From: Sophora flavescens
Taxonomy: Eukaryota > Streptophyta > Magnoliopsida > Fabales > Fabaceae
NCBI GenBank assembly: GCA_030762895.1
Contig: CM061063.1
Location: 69,933,836 to 69,997,835, forward strand
DNA: 64,000 nt
Direction: 5' to 3'
The notes beneath the pieces were generated by a model that was not told where the DNA came from, searched no databases, and was given only the letters and a program-made list of their open reading frames with translations. Below, one piece after another: positions 46,008 through 58,305 of the stretch (position 1 is its first letter; each line of letters opens with the position of its first letter). The translations under genes and the position numbers were made by a program.

Positions 46008-47204
46008 AGAGCTTGGTTTAATGCTCTCAGGAAAAAAAGAAAAAGAAAAAAAGGAACGCATGCTTTGCACCTGGATGCAGCATGACAGAGATGACGATGG
46101 TCACACGGTTGCCTTCATCTTGAGTTTTCAGATGCCGAAAGAAAGATTTCTAGGGGCATCTGCTATGGTCAAAATTGTAATTTCGGAAGTTCGAAAAAAT
46201 GTAGAAAGGATCCCGGTAGGAGACATGTCGATGGTCCAACATTAGAAAGATAATAATGACTGACTTGACTAATGTCGGGTTGACATGGAAATGAAGAAAG
46301 ATGATGAAGAAAATGACAAGATTGACAGAGATTATTGATGGTCAATCAGGAGAAATGATTCAGAATATTGTCCAAGTTATGATTCGACCAAAGGAAAAAG
46401 TACAAGACATGGAAGGCTTGACAGTCTTGTCGAGTAAATTCTAAATATAGGTGTTAGTATGTATTAGTGTTAGTTTTAGTTATAACTGCCAAATACACAT
46501 GGCATTTAATAGAATAGGTTGTTATTTTCTTATTTTTCCTATAAATAAGACTTGTCTATGCCATTGTAAAGGGTTGGACACTTGAAATAAAATCCTATAC
46601 ATCTCATTCAAGTAGATTCACAGATTGACTTTGAAGTATGCTACCACTTTCACTTTGATCTTTTACATTCCCAGTACTTTTACTTTCTGTCATTTACTTT
46701 TCAAGTCTTTAATTGTTCACACCTTTACATGCTGATCTTCTACTTTCCTTATCTTTTAAGTTTTATTTACTTTCATTCTTTTACATTCTTGCTATTTATT
46801 TGTTGTTCACTTACCTTCTTTTGCACTTCAGTTTCTTGTGGAATTTACATGCTTTCTTTTACTTTTCGGTCATTTATAAGCTTTCATTTATTTTCATGCA
46901 ATTTACATGTTTTTCTTTACTTTTATGCATTAAAATGTTTTATTCTTTAAGTTTACATTAAAATCTTTCCAAACTTCAAGTCCTTACATGTCTTACACCA
47001 TTAACACATCATTAAAGGCAATAAAGATATTACCACATAACTCGAGAATCCCTCGAATGTTTGATAAATATTCATTTTTGTCGGTTTTGGTCGTTGAACC
47101 AAAAATCACTGTAAACACTTCTTTGTTCTCCACCCGACGCAACCCCTGGACCACAATCGTTGTTTCGATCTAACTCCAACAAAGCCTAAACATAAAAATA
47201 ATAA
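46008..47204 (+). other. unassigned, LTR-like T-rich region with a TATA box
   Basis: Directly outside the Tat element, 46008-46440 is AT/GA-rich and may be a decayed element interior. A TATA-like CCTATAAATAAG at about 46548-46560 sits upstream of a long T-rich degenerate repeat of TTTACTTTCA-like words (46620-46960). That combination looks like the promoter and R/U5 part of an LTR, possibly starting TGTTAGTATG near 46450, but no partner LTR was found. A short frame (45994-46245) starts inside the Tat LTR, so it cannot be a native gene start. Confidence 0.3.
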
Positions 47205-47953
47205 CCCACAACTAGAGGTGGGTATATGGACCTGAGTCCGCGGACAGTCTGTTTAACCCACAGTCATCGCGGACTCGGACACCCTAAAATGCGAGTCCAT
47301 TTAAATGCGGGCCTTTTGGGTCCGGCCCGTTTAGCCTGTGGGCTAAACGGACTCGGTATGCGGACTTTTGCAATTTTAACAGATTTTTTTTAAGCTGTAT
47401 TGGGACACAAAATTTTTTTTCAGACACAGCCCAACTCAAAAAAATGAGCTAGCTAACCTAAGTGACCTAAAACCCCATTCCTCCTCGGCCTCCCTCAACC
47501 ATCAACCACATTCCTCCTCAGCCTCCCTCACGTCCTCAGTCTCACCACCATTCCTCCTCAGCATCCCTCATGTCCTCACCAAGCTCTTTCCGTTCATTAA
47601 TCGCACCACCCTTCCGCCTCACCACCGTTCACGAATCGCACCAGCTTTCCGCCTCAAGCACACCACCGTTCGTGAATCGCAGGTCGTCGTCGGGTCAGAT
47701 CTCCGCTGCTCGAGTCGTCGCTGCTTAGTGCGTTGTCGTCGTCGTCCGAACTGGTTCGTCTTCACACATCTGCTCAGTTTTACACTTTTTTTGTGCAAGA
47801 AGATCTTAGATCTGTTTAGAGAACAAAATATGAGAGAGTGAGAGTATCGTCGCCTTTACTATTTATTTGTTTTTGATGTTTGATATTTTAAAAAAAAAAG
47901 TGCCGAGTCCGCGGATAGTCAGGACCGGACGTGGACTCTATTTTCTAGAGTCT

Positions 47954-49268
47954 TGACGCGCTGTCGCACACGGGTCAAAAAGCGAGCGGTTTTATAAAAT
48001 TGTAGTAGAGCGCGACAACTCGGGTATCGTCTCACAAGGACTCTTGAATTGTTATTTACCACAAAAATCAGTTTTGGGGGGGCGGGGGGTTGGATTGAAA
48101 TTCAATTGGAAAACAAAGTAAAAACAGAGCAATAAAAACAAAGCAGTTTAAAGGATTATCAAATAAGCTAAGGACGATTAATCTACTGTTCTCGATTTCC
48201 CAACCATCATCAGTTCATATAAATTCCAAGCCCTAAGCAGATTCTAATCCCCTTTCGGTTGTAGCAACAATTAACAAGCGAAATCGCTACTACGAGATAT
48301 ATGTTCCTAATTCCCGAATTAAGCAAACGGGATGAAGCACTCGTGAATTAAACAAACACGATTGTACACACGCGAATTAAGCAAACGCGATTAAATATAG
48401 GAACATAACATCACCGAAATAAATCAACACCAACACTAGACACTCCTGAATTAAGCAAACATAAATATATAGCATAGCATTGAAAAGGGAAAAGTAAACA
48501 AAACAGGAATTACAGAACCTCAAGTGCGGTGGAAATCGATTATAGTAGACTAATCCAAGAAAATTAGTTCTCCATGGAAAACGTATCACAACCATAAATT
48601 CTATAAAAAACAGTGGATAATGAAAAGTGTCTCCTAATCTGCCCAGAACAGCAATTTATAACATTCAAGAACTGCGCACTCTCGCGAGGCGAACACTCAC
48701 TCACGAGGCGAATCTTATGAAGAAATCTGAAACGTTTGGACTTCTCGCGAGGCGAAGAATGGCTCGCGAGGCGAGGAATTGAAGAGTCTTCTTATTGCGC
48801 CCGTTATGAGCATCAAGGGCTAACCGTGATGCTTTCTGACTTCCAGGATCGCGAGGCGAGACATGGATTCGCGAGGCGACACAGAAAGGTTTGCATTTTC
48901 TGGAACAGTCAGTCTTCAGGCTCGCGAGGCGAGAAGATGATTCGCGGGGCGAGACAGAGAGGATGACATTCTGCTGTTCAGCTGGTCTCAGGTTCGCGAG
49001 GCGAGTATACTCTCGCGGGGCGAATACCTCCAGGATTGAAATTTCCCCTATTTCTTTATTCCCTTAACTTCTAAGTTAACCTGAAAACAATGAAATAGCC
49101 GGAAGTGCTTTATTTGACTCAAAACTGACTAAATTAACCTAAAACTACTTAAACGACTCAAAATGTTGATTGAGGACAATCGAGTCTAATTTGGGTGAAA
49201 ACGAAATATAATTAGCACAAAACCATGGTCATACTAGCCATAAAACTATATGAGCCAGAGGCTAATCA
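47954..49268. mobile_element. solo LTR A (1315 bp)
   Basis: AGTCT (47949-47953) and AGTCC (49269-49273) flank a body that starts TGACGCGCTGTCGC and ends GGCTAATCA. It aligns end to end with element B (51708-52864), sharing ACAACTCGGGTATCGTCTCA near the left, GAATTAAGCAAACG words in the middle and TAATTTGGGTGAAAACG near the right. No coding. An array of CTCGCGAGGCGA-like words sits at 48679-49024. A G-rich stretch lies at 48077-48090. Confidence 0.75.
48679..49024. repeat. CTCGCGAGGCGA word array in solo LTR A
   Basis: About ten occurrences of (C/T)TCGCG(A/G)GGCGA, irregularly spaced by 10-90 bases; one reads CTCACGAGGCGA. Confidence 0.9.
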
Positions 49269-49356
49269 AGTCCATTTAACATGCGGACTTTTACGTCTGG
49301 TCCGTTTAAGTGTGGACTTATGCGGACCGGTCCACATACCCAGCTCTACCGACAAC

Positions 49357-49882
49357 CACAAGAAACCACCACACTATCGGCCAGATGCTTCGACAAAAGA
49401 ACGAAGAAGCTAAATCGAAGGAGGGAAGAGGAGCTTAAATGGTAAGGTTTGCACAAAGAGAGAAGAAACATTCCATCGTCCTTCGTCAACCATTGGAGTG
49501 TTGGTAATGGTAACCCGGCGTGTCCAACACTCCAATGTCTTAGTTTTTTTTTCCGAAACAAAATACAATAAAGTAAGAAAAACAATTTCTAACCGAAAAC
49601 GTATCCATTTTTCCCCAATGTCTGAAGGCATTAAATGCCATTGAAGAAATCGTGTCTGATTTTGTTTTTCAAACACACGAAAAACTGAATGCCCCCGAAG
49701 ACTTGCGCTACCCTTTATAAAACAAAAAAAAAAAGCCCAAAAAAATATGGGACCAACCGTCAAGTCTCTAAAATATTTGATGTGCATTTCCCTAAGTTTT
49801 GATGGGAACTAAACATTGGTTAATGATTTAATTAACCTTTGTATTGGTTGCTAACCTGTCTATCTAGTGTGCAGATTAAAAC
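49357..49882. other. spacer between the hAT-like element and SIRE-2
   Basis: No gene or repeat recognised; short frames only. The SIRE-2 LTR start is set at TGTAAGAATC (49883). Confidence 0.45.
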
Positions 49883-51321
49883 TGTAAGAATCATCCGTCC
49901 AACACAAGTAATTGAAGCACACGTCCAACACTGAAGTAATAGAAGCGCACATCCAACACTGAAGCAATTGAAGCGCACGTCCAACACAAGTGGTTGAAGC
50001 GCACGTCCAACACAAGTGATTGAAGCGCTCGTCCAACACAAGTGATTGAAGTGCACGTCCAACACAAGTGATTGAAGCGCTTGTCCAACATAAGTGATCA
50101 AAGCAAGCGTCCACTAAAATGATCTCATCTACTAAAGTGACAGAAGCGCTCGTCTACTAAAGTGACAGAAGCGCTCGTTTACTAAAGTGACAGAAGTGTT
50201 TGTCCACTAAAGTAACAGAAACGCTCATCCACTAAAGTGACATATGGAGCTCGTCTACTAGGATTACGTTCTTTGGACTTGCTAAGTCCTTAAAGAGAAG
50301 CTCCGTCCAATGACATGGCATATGGAGCTCGTCTACTAGCCCGAATGTAAAATATTAATGGCTAGATGGACGCGGTTATTTTATGGATGCGAATCTATAA
50401 GAATTATCAAAATTTTATTTCAAGAACTAGAATCAAGAAAATAGATTATGTTATCAGAACCAAAGACCAGTTAAAGAATGCTTTCAACATGCTTTATTCC
50501 CTAGTACCCCTGGTCCTTACACGAAAAGGGAATTGTACTCAGCAAAGTACAAAAAGCTCTCTGCACAACTCTGATATGGCTGTATCACGATCCATAAAGC
50601 TAGATCCTTCATGTTAGAGTACAACCAACGTTCCTATTGCATTAATGGATGCCCATAACGACTCTATTGCATTTAATGAAGTTCTGCTTGAAGCCAACAT
50701 CTGAGGGAATGTCTCTAACGGATCCTAAATGCTTGAAGACTATAAATACAGAAGTCATTAAAAATGAAGTATAGAGAATACATATAGCATTAAAGAGCCA
50801 TTACTCTGCGCATTAATATCTTCATTCTTCCATTCTGTATTCTTCAATCATTTGAATTTATTATGCAGACTTTCCTAAGCTTTATATTTAAACCACTCTC
50901 TGAGTGTTAGTGAAAGTTATGTCTGTCTGAAGTTGTAGTTATTACAAACCAAATCTCTCAAACAAACCTGAGTGAGCCTGAAGAGGCTAAGTGTGCAAAG
51001 AATACTTGTCTTGAGCCTCAAGAGGCTATGTGTGCAAAGAATACTTGTCTTAGAGCCTGAAGACGCTAGGTGTGCAAACAATACTTGGAGTCTGTAACCT
51101 GATCAGTTATAGTGGATAAAACTTGGTGCTGCCAAGGACTGGACATAGCTCTTTGCTTTGAAGAGCGAACCAAGATAAATAGATGTGTCAATCTCTATTT
51201 CCTTATAAACTCTTTCCATTCGTCTGAACTAAGATTCTGTTTGCGAAAAGATTTCAACTTTGTTTAAATTCTGATAAACAGAATTCAGCCCCCCTTCTCG
51301 TGTTTATAGTTGTCTATTTCA
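49883..51321 (+). repeat. 5' LTR of SIRE-2
   Basis: About 1.44 kb, TGTAAGAATCATCC...CTATTTCA. A 26-bp array (GTCCAACACAAGTGATTGAA plus six) runs from 49900 and passes into a 25-bp array (TCTACTAAAGTGACAGAAGC plus five) to about 50240. These are the reverse complements of the SIRE-1 array types, consistent with opposite orientation of the elements. A short repeat with GAGCCTGAAGAGGCTA occurs about three times at 50970-51085. Confidence 0.78.
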
Positions 51322-51323
51322 GT

Positions 51324-51335
51324 TGGTATCAGAGC
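51324..51335 (+). promoter_or_regulatory. initiator-Met tRNA primer binding site of SIRE-2
   Basis: TGGTATCAGAGC, two bases after the LTR end, is the standard Copia primer site. It is intact here, unlike in Copia-1. Confidence 0.92.
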
Positions 51336-51707
51336 TCAGCCTCTAGGTTGAGCATCTAACAGTGTAGAGGTAAAAGGTCCTGAAGAATGACATGACTGCT
51401 GGAGCTAGTTCAAGTGGAAGTCACCAGACTGAAGGAGCTTCCTTAACCAGACCTCCTTACTTCAATGGAGAAAACTACAACTATTGGAAAGATAGATTTC
51501 AATGGTTCATTCTATCTACAAACTCTGATCGTTGGGATGTCATTACAGATGGTCCATTCATTCCTAAGAGTGATGATAACACTGACAAACCAAAAGCTCA
51601 GTGGACTACTGTAGAAAAGACAAAATGGGAGCTGAACCACAAAGCTAGATATTACATCATTTGTGCTCTCAGTCCTGCGGAGTTTGGGAAGGTATGTGCT
51701 TGTGACT

Positions 51708-52864
51708 TGGTCCCGCTGTCGCGCACGCACCAAAAAGCGAGCGGTTTGTAAAAATGTAGTTTAGGAAGTGACAACTCGGATATCGTCTCACAAGGACTCT
51801 TGGAGTGTTACTAACAGAAAAAGTCAAAATTGGGGGGTTTTGGATATTTGAAATTAAACTAAGGAAACAAAACAAAAACAGAGCAATGAAACAGGGCATT
51901 TGAAAAGATTATCAAATAGCTAAAGACGATTAATCTACTATTCTCGATTTCCCAACTATCATCGGTTCATGTAAATTCCAAGCCCTAAGCAGATTCTAAT
52001 CCCCTTTCGGTTGTAGCAACAATTAACAAACGAAATCGCTACTATGGATATATGTTCCTATTCCCGAATTAAACAAACGGGGTTAAGCCCTCATGAACTA
52101 AACGAACATGAATGAACACACGCGAATTAAAAAAATTTGATTAAGTATAGGAACATAACATCACCGAAATAAATCAACACAACACTATACACTCCTGAAT
52201 TAAACAAACAGAAATATATAGCATAGTATTGAAAAGGGAAAAGCATACAAAACAGGAATTACAGAACCTCAAGTGATAATGGAAATCGATTACAGTAGAC
52301 TAATCCTAGGAGACTAGCTCTCCATTCCTAATTTCGCAGCTATCTAAACTAAAAAGAAAACAAAAGATAAGAAGATGAAACTGTTCTGTCCTAAAACAGA
52401 CTTATATACAGCTTCTGGTTTCCGCGGACTCGCGAGGCTAACACTGTCTCGCGACACGAATCTTCTACAACGTTTGGTCTTCTCGCGAGGCGAAGTACGG
52501 CTCGTGTGGTGAGGAATGGAAAAGTCATGGCTTCTGGTCTTCAGTCTCGCGAGGCGAGTAATGGATTCGCGGGGCGAGACAGAAAGGATTGCAAATTCTG
52601 GAACAGTCACGCTTCAGGTTCGCGAGGCGAATGCCTTCTCGCGGGGCGAAAGATCCAGAATTATTTCACTTTATTAACCTAAAAACAAGAAATAGCATAA
52701 GTGATTTATTTGACTCCAAATCAACTAAATTAACCTAAAAATACTCTAGAGACTCAAAATGCTGCTTAAAGACAATCAAGTCTAATTTGGGTGAAAAGGA
52801 GATATAATTAGCACAAAACCACGGTCATACTAGTCATAAAACTAGATGAGCCAATGGCTGATCA
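51708..52864. mobile_element. solo LTR B (1157 bp), same family as A
   Basis: TGACT flanks it exactly (51703-51707 and 52865-52869). Body TGGTCCCGCTGTCGC...GGCTGATCA starts TG and ends CA. Removing it with one TGACT puts Cys-Asp next to Ser-Thr as SIRE gag requires. It aligns throughout with A and carries about eight TCGCGAGGCGA-like words at 52434-52649. No coding or primer site. Confidence 0.85.
52434..52649. repeat. TCGCGAGGCGA word array in solo LTR B
   Basis: About eight occurrences of (C/T)TCGCG(A/G)GGCGA or decayed forms (CTCGCGACACGA, CTCGTGTGGTGA), at the same relative place as in A. Confidence 0.88.
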
Positions 52865-54029
52865 TGACTCTACCAAAGAAATATGGGACACTTTAGCTGT
52901 CACACATGAAGGAACAGCCAAAGTCAAAGAGCCAAAGATTGCCATACTTGTCAGAAAGTATGAACTGTTTGTCATGAAGGAAGGAGAATTTGTTGCTCAA
53001 ATGATAGGAAGATTTCAAACTATAGTCAACAGTTTAAAATCTCTTGGCAAAGTCTATACCAATGCTGAGAAGGTTGGAAAGATTCTGAGAAGTCTACCTA
53101 AACAGTGGAGACCTTTGGTCATTGCTATCTCTCAATCCAAGGATCTCACTACCTTGACTATGGATGAACTTCTTGGAACACTCACTGTTCATGAGCAAGA
53201 ACTTGGAGATGAAGTTGCACCAAAGAAGGGCAAGTCAATTGCTCTGAAAACTGATCAAAAGTCAGCAAAATTTTCCAAGGCTCTAAAGGGGCGCATTTAG
53301 TCGCCCGGTGATGCTTGACCTGTCTGAACACGAGGAATCTGAGAGTGATGAAGAATTGTCTCTCCTGACCAGGAAGATAAAGCTTCTCCTACAGAAAAAG
53401 AAGTTCAAGAGGGATAAGCCATTCATAAGGTTCAACATGGACAAGAACTTCAAAGAATCCACTCCTACAGACAAAAGTCCAATTGTCTGTTATGAGTGCA
53501 AGAAGCCTAGTCACATCAAGGCTGAATGTCCTCAACTCAAGAAGGCCCCTTTTAAGAAATGATGGCTACTTGGGAGGATCTGGAGTCAACATCTTCTGAT
53601 GAAAACTCAGAGGAAGAAGCCAATCTTTGTCTGATGGACAACACTGACTCAGACTCGGACAATGAGGTACATCCTGACTATGTGGAATTACTTTATGCCT
53701 ATGAGGAGTTGCTGGAGGAATCCAACTGCTTATCTAAGGCTTTCAAATCCCTCAAGAGAGAGTGTGTAAAGCTCATCGGTGAGCATAAACAAAAATCTCA
53801 AGAGTGTGAGAAGCTGGCTAAAGAGAACAGTGAGCTGAAAACTAAAAAGTCTAATGAAGCTAAGATCTCAAGTGAAACATCACCATCTGAAGAAGTTGAA
53901 AAACTTCAACAGAAAGCGGAAGAGCTCACTTTTGATCTTGCCAAATTTGTTAATGGCAGAGACAATCTGACTAAGCTACTTAGCAGTCAGAGGCACTCTC
54001 TTAACAAAGAAGGTATTGGATATCTCCAT

Positions 54030-55298
54030 TGTAGAAGGTTCGGCAAGTGTACCAAATCGCGACAAGTAATAATAGTGAAAGTAAAGTATCGTTCCCAACG
54101 AGGATTGTTGTCAAGTATCAATGTAGCTTAGGCAATAGCTATTTGAACCAATGAATGTCATGTTTGTAAAAGAGTTTTTATGAATTTTTGATTACAAGTT
54201 GTCACAACAATGAATGAAACAATATCAATTAAAGAACGAAGTCAATATAGGTAAAAGCGGTTAGGCAACGGAATCATTCAATCTTCACTTGACATAACCT
54301 TATTTTATCCTAACTTCAATTCATTCCATACAATTGACATTCAAATCACTAACTTAGATTTATCCCTAATTCCTTAGGTGATAATCCTTTTGTACTAATT
54401 AAGAAGCCTAATTCCTTAGGTCATTCAAGCATTAGCATAAACATTAAGCATGGGATTCATAAGAATGCATTGAAACATAGTTATATTCCTAGAATCAACA
54501 TTCTAATGGTAATCTACTTCAATTCCAATTCAATAACCAATTTTCCAATTGTGAAATTGAATCTAACATCATTTCAAGGTTGATCAATCCAATAAAAGCA
54601 TTAAACATAGAAGCAATTACTCAGATTGAATGAAATAGAATTGAAATCAGAAATCAAAGTCAATTACATCAAACTCCAATTAAAATCATCCTAACCTAAC
54701 CTAAGAGATCTAACTACTCATAATAGAAGGGGATGAGAAAGAAGAACTTGAGTAGATGTGAGTGGAGGAAGCCATGGAAGCTCCAATTCTTGTTCCCAAG
54801 CTTGGATCTCCAAAGACTCCAGAGAGAAAGTGAGGAACCAAGGTGTGAAAATGTGAAAAATGAGCCAAAAATCCATTTCCAACAGCTGAAGCACGTATTT
54901 ATAGGTTCTCTACTTGTAACCCGGTGCTGAGCTTCCTGATCTCAGCGCTAGGCGCTGGCCTCTGCACCAAAACGATGCTTGTTGTCTTCATGGGCGCTGG
55001 GCGCTGGCTGTTGCCTTTCTGCCCACACTGGGCGCTCACTATACTGCTGCAGCTTCCGTTTCTGTCTGGGTTGAGCGCCAGGTTCTCGAGTTGAGCGCTA
55101 GGACTCCAATCCTACATATTTTCAACATATTTTTGAGTAGATTCTACATATAAAGGATTAAAACTCTAATCAAATGAATCCAAACTTTATTCATATCAAA
55201 GTCTGTATTTTCCTATCACTTTTCCTATGATTTCTAAGATTATTTACAAACTCTTTCCTAATTACACTTCCAAACTAACATATTTTACACATTCATCA
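54030..55298. mobile_element. solo LTR C (1269 bp)
   Basis: TCCAT flanks it (54025-54029 and 55299-55303). Body TGTAGAAGGTTCGGCAAGTG...ACATTCATCA starts TG and ends CA. Near the left, ACCAAATCGCGACAAGTAAT and CGTTCCCAACGAGGATTG recall the same relative parts of D and E, so these LTRs may be distantly related. An AGCGCT/GGCGCTGG word array is at 54925-55105. Non-coding. Confidence 0.8.
54925..55105. repeat. GGCGCTGG/AGCGCT word array in solo LTR C
   Basis: Repeated GCGCT-cored words: CAGCGCTAGGCGCTGG, GGGCGCTGGGCGCTGG, TGGGCGCTCA, TTGAGCGCCA, TTGAGCGCTAGG. Irregular spacing. Confidence 0.85.
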
Positions 55299-55493
55299 TC
55301 CATCAGACACATCATAAAGTATCAACTAAAGCTTCTACAGTATCTGTTAAGTCAACTGTAACCAAGCCTACACATGTCTGTAACTTCTGTGGAAAAACTG
55401 GACATGTTATGTCTAAGTGTATCCATAAGAAGAGAAGGAAGTCTTCACGGACTCCTAGCAATAACATAAAAGGACCCAGAAAAATATGGGTAC

Positions 55494-56937
55494 TGATAGT
55501 GTGATTTTACATCATGTTTCCTGTACACTTTTGCATGCATTTTTCATATAGATTAGGCATTCTTTATTTGATTTTAGTTAGTTTTTCCCTTGGAACGGGT
55601 GAAGCGGTTTCATGGTGTTGTTTTACAGGAATTTAAGGAAAAATGCTCAGAATTAGCCTTGATGGAGCTTGGATGAAATAGAGCTTGAAAAGTGAAGAAA
55701 ATGAGCCAAGCAGAGCCCATCACGGCCTAGCCGTGATGGCCATCAAGGCCATGATCAAGAAAACTGAGAAGAGCAGAAGGCAAAAGTCAGAAGCTGTCAC
55801 AGGAAATGCTCACCCCGCGAGAGACTACTCGCCTCGCGAGACTGAAGACTGACTGTGCCAGAGAATGCAACCATTTCTGTCTCGCCACGCGATCCTGAGG
55901 AACAGAAGCCATCATGCCCAGGCCCTGATGCTCATCACGGGCGTATTTGAGAAGAACCTTACTGTCTCGCCTCGTGAGCCCATCTCTCCTCGCGAGAGAT
56001 CCAATCTCTGAAGACCAGATTTTTAACATTCGCCTCGCGAGCAAGGTCTTGCCTCGCGAGCGCGCACAGAGTCTGATTGGTATAAGTTGCTGTTTTAGGG
56101 CAGAATGAAGGGAGTTTTTGAGAGAGAGGGCACTTGGAGGCTGCGGCTGGACTAAGGTTCCAACCCTAAGAGGGATCTGAGTTAGGGGGTTGTTGTGACG
56201 ACAGTGGGAAGCTTCAATGGAGTTCTCCCTTTATTCCTTTCTCTACTGCTTTTCTGGTTTGGCTTTCTCTTTTATGAGTAGCTAATCCCAGTTTGTTGGG
56301 ATTAGATGTAATCAAACTGATTATTATGTATTTGCCTTGACTGATTATTCTGTGTTCATGCCTTCGTATTAGTGATTAATTTTCCATGCTTAATGCTTGT
56401 TGTGGCTAGCACCCCCATGACTCGATTAGTGTTTTGATATGCAATTGGGAAATTCGTATTAGAACCGGAACTAAATTTAATCACCTAGTAACCCTTGCAT
56501 CTAGGAATGAAGTTTGGTTTACTAGTAATCGCGTAATCCTTAATCTTAATGCGAATTCATTAATCTAGGCCACCTAAGGAATTAGGTTCTATTAGTGGAT
56601 TTAGGCTCTTGCCATCCGAGGAATCGGGGCTTGAGTAGTTTAGTGGATTGATTTTAATATTTGAAGCATGAATGGGAGGTATGTAGTCCTGGTATTGCAT
56701 GAGACAGAGGTTTGGTGAAGTCTAGTCCCAACATATCCCTTTCGCACTCCAAGTGTTCGATAGAAATCGTCAAAGAACTTTTCCTTTTCTTTTGTTTGTT
56801 TTGATTTCTCTTCATAGTCTAAATAGTTGCTGAGTTTGTGAATTGGTAATTGACATCCAATCCCCGTGGATACGATAACCGGTCTCACCACCGTATTACT
56901 TGCACGACTGGGTATACTTGCCCAGATTCGTCCAACA
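55494..56937 (+). mobile_element. solo LTR D (1444 bp), Athila-type LTR family of E
   Basis: GGTAC flanks it (55489-55493 and 56938-56942). Starts TGATAGTGTGATTTTACATC and ends CCCAGATTCGTCCAACA. It is the same family as the LTR of E (59671-61082) in the opposite orientation. It carries TCACGG...CCGTGATGG words near 55717-55740 and GCCTCGCGAG words at 55808-56072. It interrupts SIRE-2 between gag and protease. Solo LTRs usually form by recombination between the two LTRs of one element. Confidence 0.85.
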
Positions 56938-56942
56938 GGTAC

Positions 56943-57575
56943 CTAAAGATAAAAAAAATATTTGTTGCAGATGTCCTCAACAGGACAAAGAAAACACCAC
57001 TGCTGGTACCTGGACAATGGTTGCTCGCATCATATGACAGGAGAAAGATCTATGTTCCTAGACCTCCAACTTATGAAAGGAGGACACGTTGCCTTCGGAG
57101 GGAATCAGAAAGGGAAAGTTATAGGAATTGGTACTATTGGTGGTAAACCCCCTCTTCCCTTTATATCTAATATTCTTATGGTTAAAGGATTAAGACACAA
57201 TTTGCTTAGCATAAGTCAATTATGTGATAGTGGTTTTGATGTTTCCTTTACCAAGGATGTATGCATAGTTAAAGACTGTTGTGGCAAAACCTTCTTTTCA
57301 GCTAAAAGGTAACAAAATCTTTATAAGAATGAACTGTCTGATCTCTCAGATCAAAGTGTAACCTGTCTGATGTCTAAAGAGGATGAGAGATGGTTATGAC
57401 ATAAGAAACTAGGATATGCTAGTATGAAACTAATTTCTGAATTAAAAAGGAATAATCTTGTGAGAGGATTGCCTGATATTAGTTTTAAGAAAGATGTCTT
57501 GTGTGATGCATGTCAGAGAGGTAAATAGATAAAATCAAGTTTCAATTCTAAAAACCAAGTATCAATCTCTAGACC
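56943..57575 (+). pseudogene. SIRE-2 protease and GAG-pre-integrase
   Basis: After D, WYLDNGCSHHMTGERSMFLD (from about 57001) is the aspartic protease site, but the catalytic triplet reads Asp-Asn-Gly instead of Asp-Ser-Gly. KGLRHNLLSISQLCDSGFDV follows. A stop at 57310-57312 precedes a decayed zinc-binding part (CDACQRGK near 57506-57530, with stops either side). The substitution and stops indicate no activity. Confidence 0.82.
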
Positions 57576-57582
57576 TCTTCAG

Positions 57583-58305
57583 TTGTTACACATGGATCTG
57601 TTTGGACCAGTTAGTGTTGCCAGCCTGGCTGGAAGGAAATATGGATTTGTCATAGTTGATGACTATTCTAGATACACAAGGGTACTCTTCCTAACACACA
57701 AGGATGATAGTCTTTTAAGGCTTTCTCAGTATTCAGCAAAAGAGTACAAAATGAGCAGGGTTCCTATATTTCTACCCTTTGAAAATGAGCAGTTTAGACA
57801 GTTCTGTGAGGAGAATGGAATCTCTCACAATTTCTCTGCACCTAGAACTCCACAGCAAAATGGAGTGGTTGAGAGAAAAAATATATCTCTACAAGAGATG
57901 ACTAGATCTATGCTCAATGAAAATAATCTCCCTAAGTACTTCTGGGCAGAAGCTGTAAACACTGCTTGTTATGTACAAAACAGAATACTTATTAGGCCTT
58001 TTCTAAAAAGGACTCCTTATGAATTGTGGAAAGGAAAAAGCCCAAACATATCTTATTTTCATGCTTTTGGATGTGAATGTTTTATTCTGAATACCAGAGA
58101 TAATCTTGGAAAGTTTGATTCTAAGGTAGATAAAGGTATTTTCGTAGGTTATTCTAAAATGTCTAAGGCTTTTAGAGTTTACAATTCAATAACTTGCATT
58201 ATTGAAGAATCTGTTCATGTTAAATTCAATGATGGATTAAAGACTGATAAAGAACTATCAGATCTAGAAGATGATCTTGCAGGTCTTGATATAAACAAGC
58301 CATAA
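57583..58305 (+). pseudogene. SIRE-2 integrase core, second catalytic Asp missing
   Basis: A 240-codon frame: LHMDLFGPVSVASLAG (first Asp), IVDDYSRYTRVLFL, then a divergent stretch where relatives have RSDHGGEF but this copy reads RVPIFLPFENEQF, so the second catalytic Asp is lost, probably by a small deletion and frame compensation. The Glu is present in QNGVVERKNIS. WAEAVNTACYVQNR and HAFGCECFIL complete the core. A TAA ends it at 58303-58305. Confidence 0.85.

Larger units (their letters stand above)
47213..49348. mobile_element. non-autonomous hAT-like DNA transposon with 8-bp TSD, hosting solo LTR A
   Basis: Ends TAGAGGTGGGTAT and ATACCCAGCTCTA are 13-bp inverted repeats with one mismatch, of the TAGNGNTG type used by hAT elements. 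Flanks CCCACAAC (47205-47212) and CCGACAAC (49349-49356) match 7 of 8, as an aged 8-bp hAT duplication would. Subterminal words GCGGACT/AGTCCGC recur near both ends. Without solo LTR A it is about 0.8 kb and has no transposase, so it would depend on an autonomous relative. Confidence 0.75.
51392..55493 (+). pseudogene. gag: SIRE-2 gag, split by solo LTRs B and C
   Basis: Starts at ATG 51392 (MTAGASSSGSHQTEGASLTR) with the SIRE gag signature (PPYFNGENYNYWKDRFQWF). It resumes after B at 52870 (STKEIWDTLAVTHEGT) and runs to 53300. A frameshift leads to the first zinc knuckle (CYECKKPSHIKAEC, about 53487-53530, with Ser for the usual Gly) and a Glu/Lys coiled coil (53559-54024). After C (from 55304) a second knuckle reads CNFCGKTGHVMSKC (about 55378-55420), then GPRKIWV just before D. 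The order matches SIRE-1 gag. It cannot be translated through the insertions. Confidence 0.85.

Noticed and set aside
45994..46245. 83-codon frame at the Tat element's outer edge
   Set aside because: The start codon is inside the LTR and the frame crosses the target duplication, so it cannot be an ancestral gene.
49832..50114. Cys/Trp-rich repetitive frames (LCWTCASIT-like repeats)
   Set aside because: These are simply translations of the 26-bp LTR tandem array on the reverse strand in three frames.
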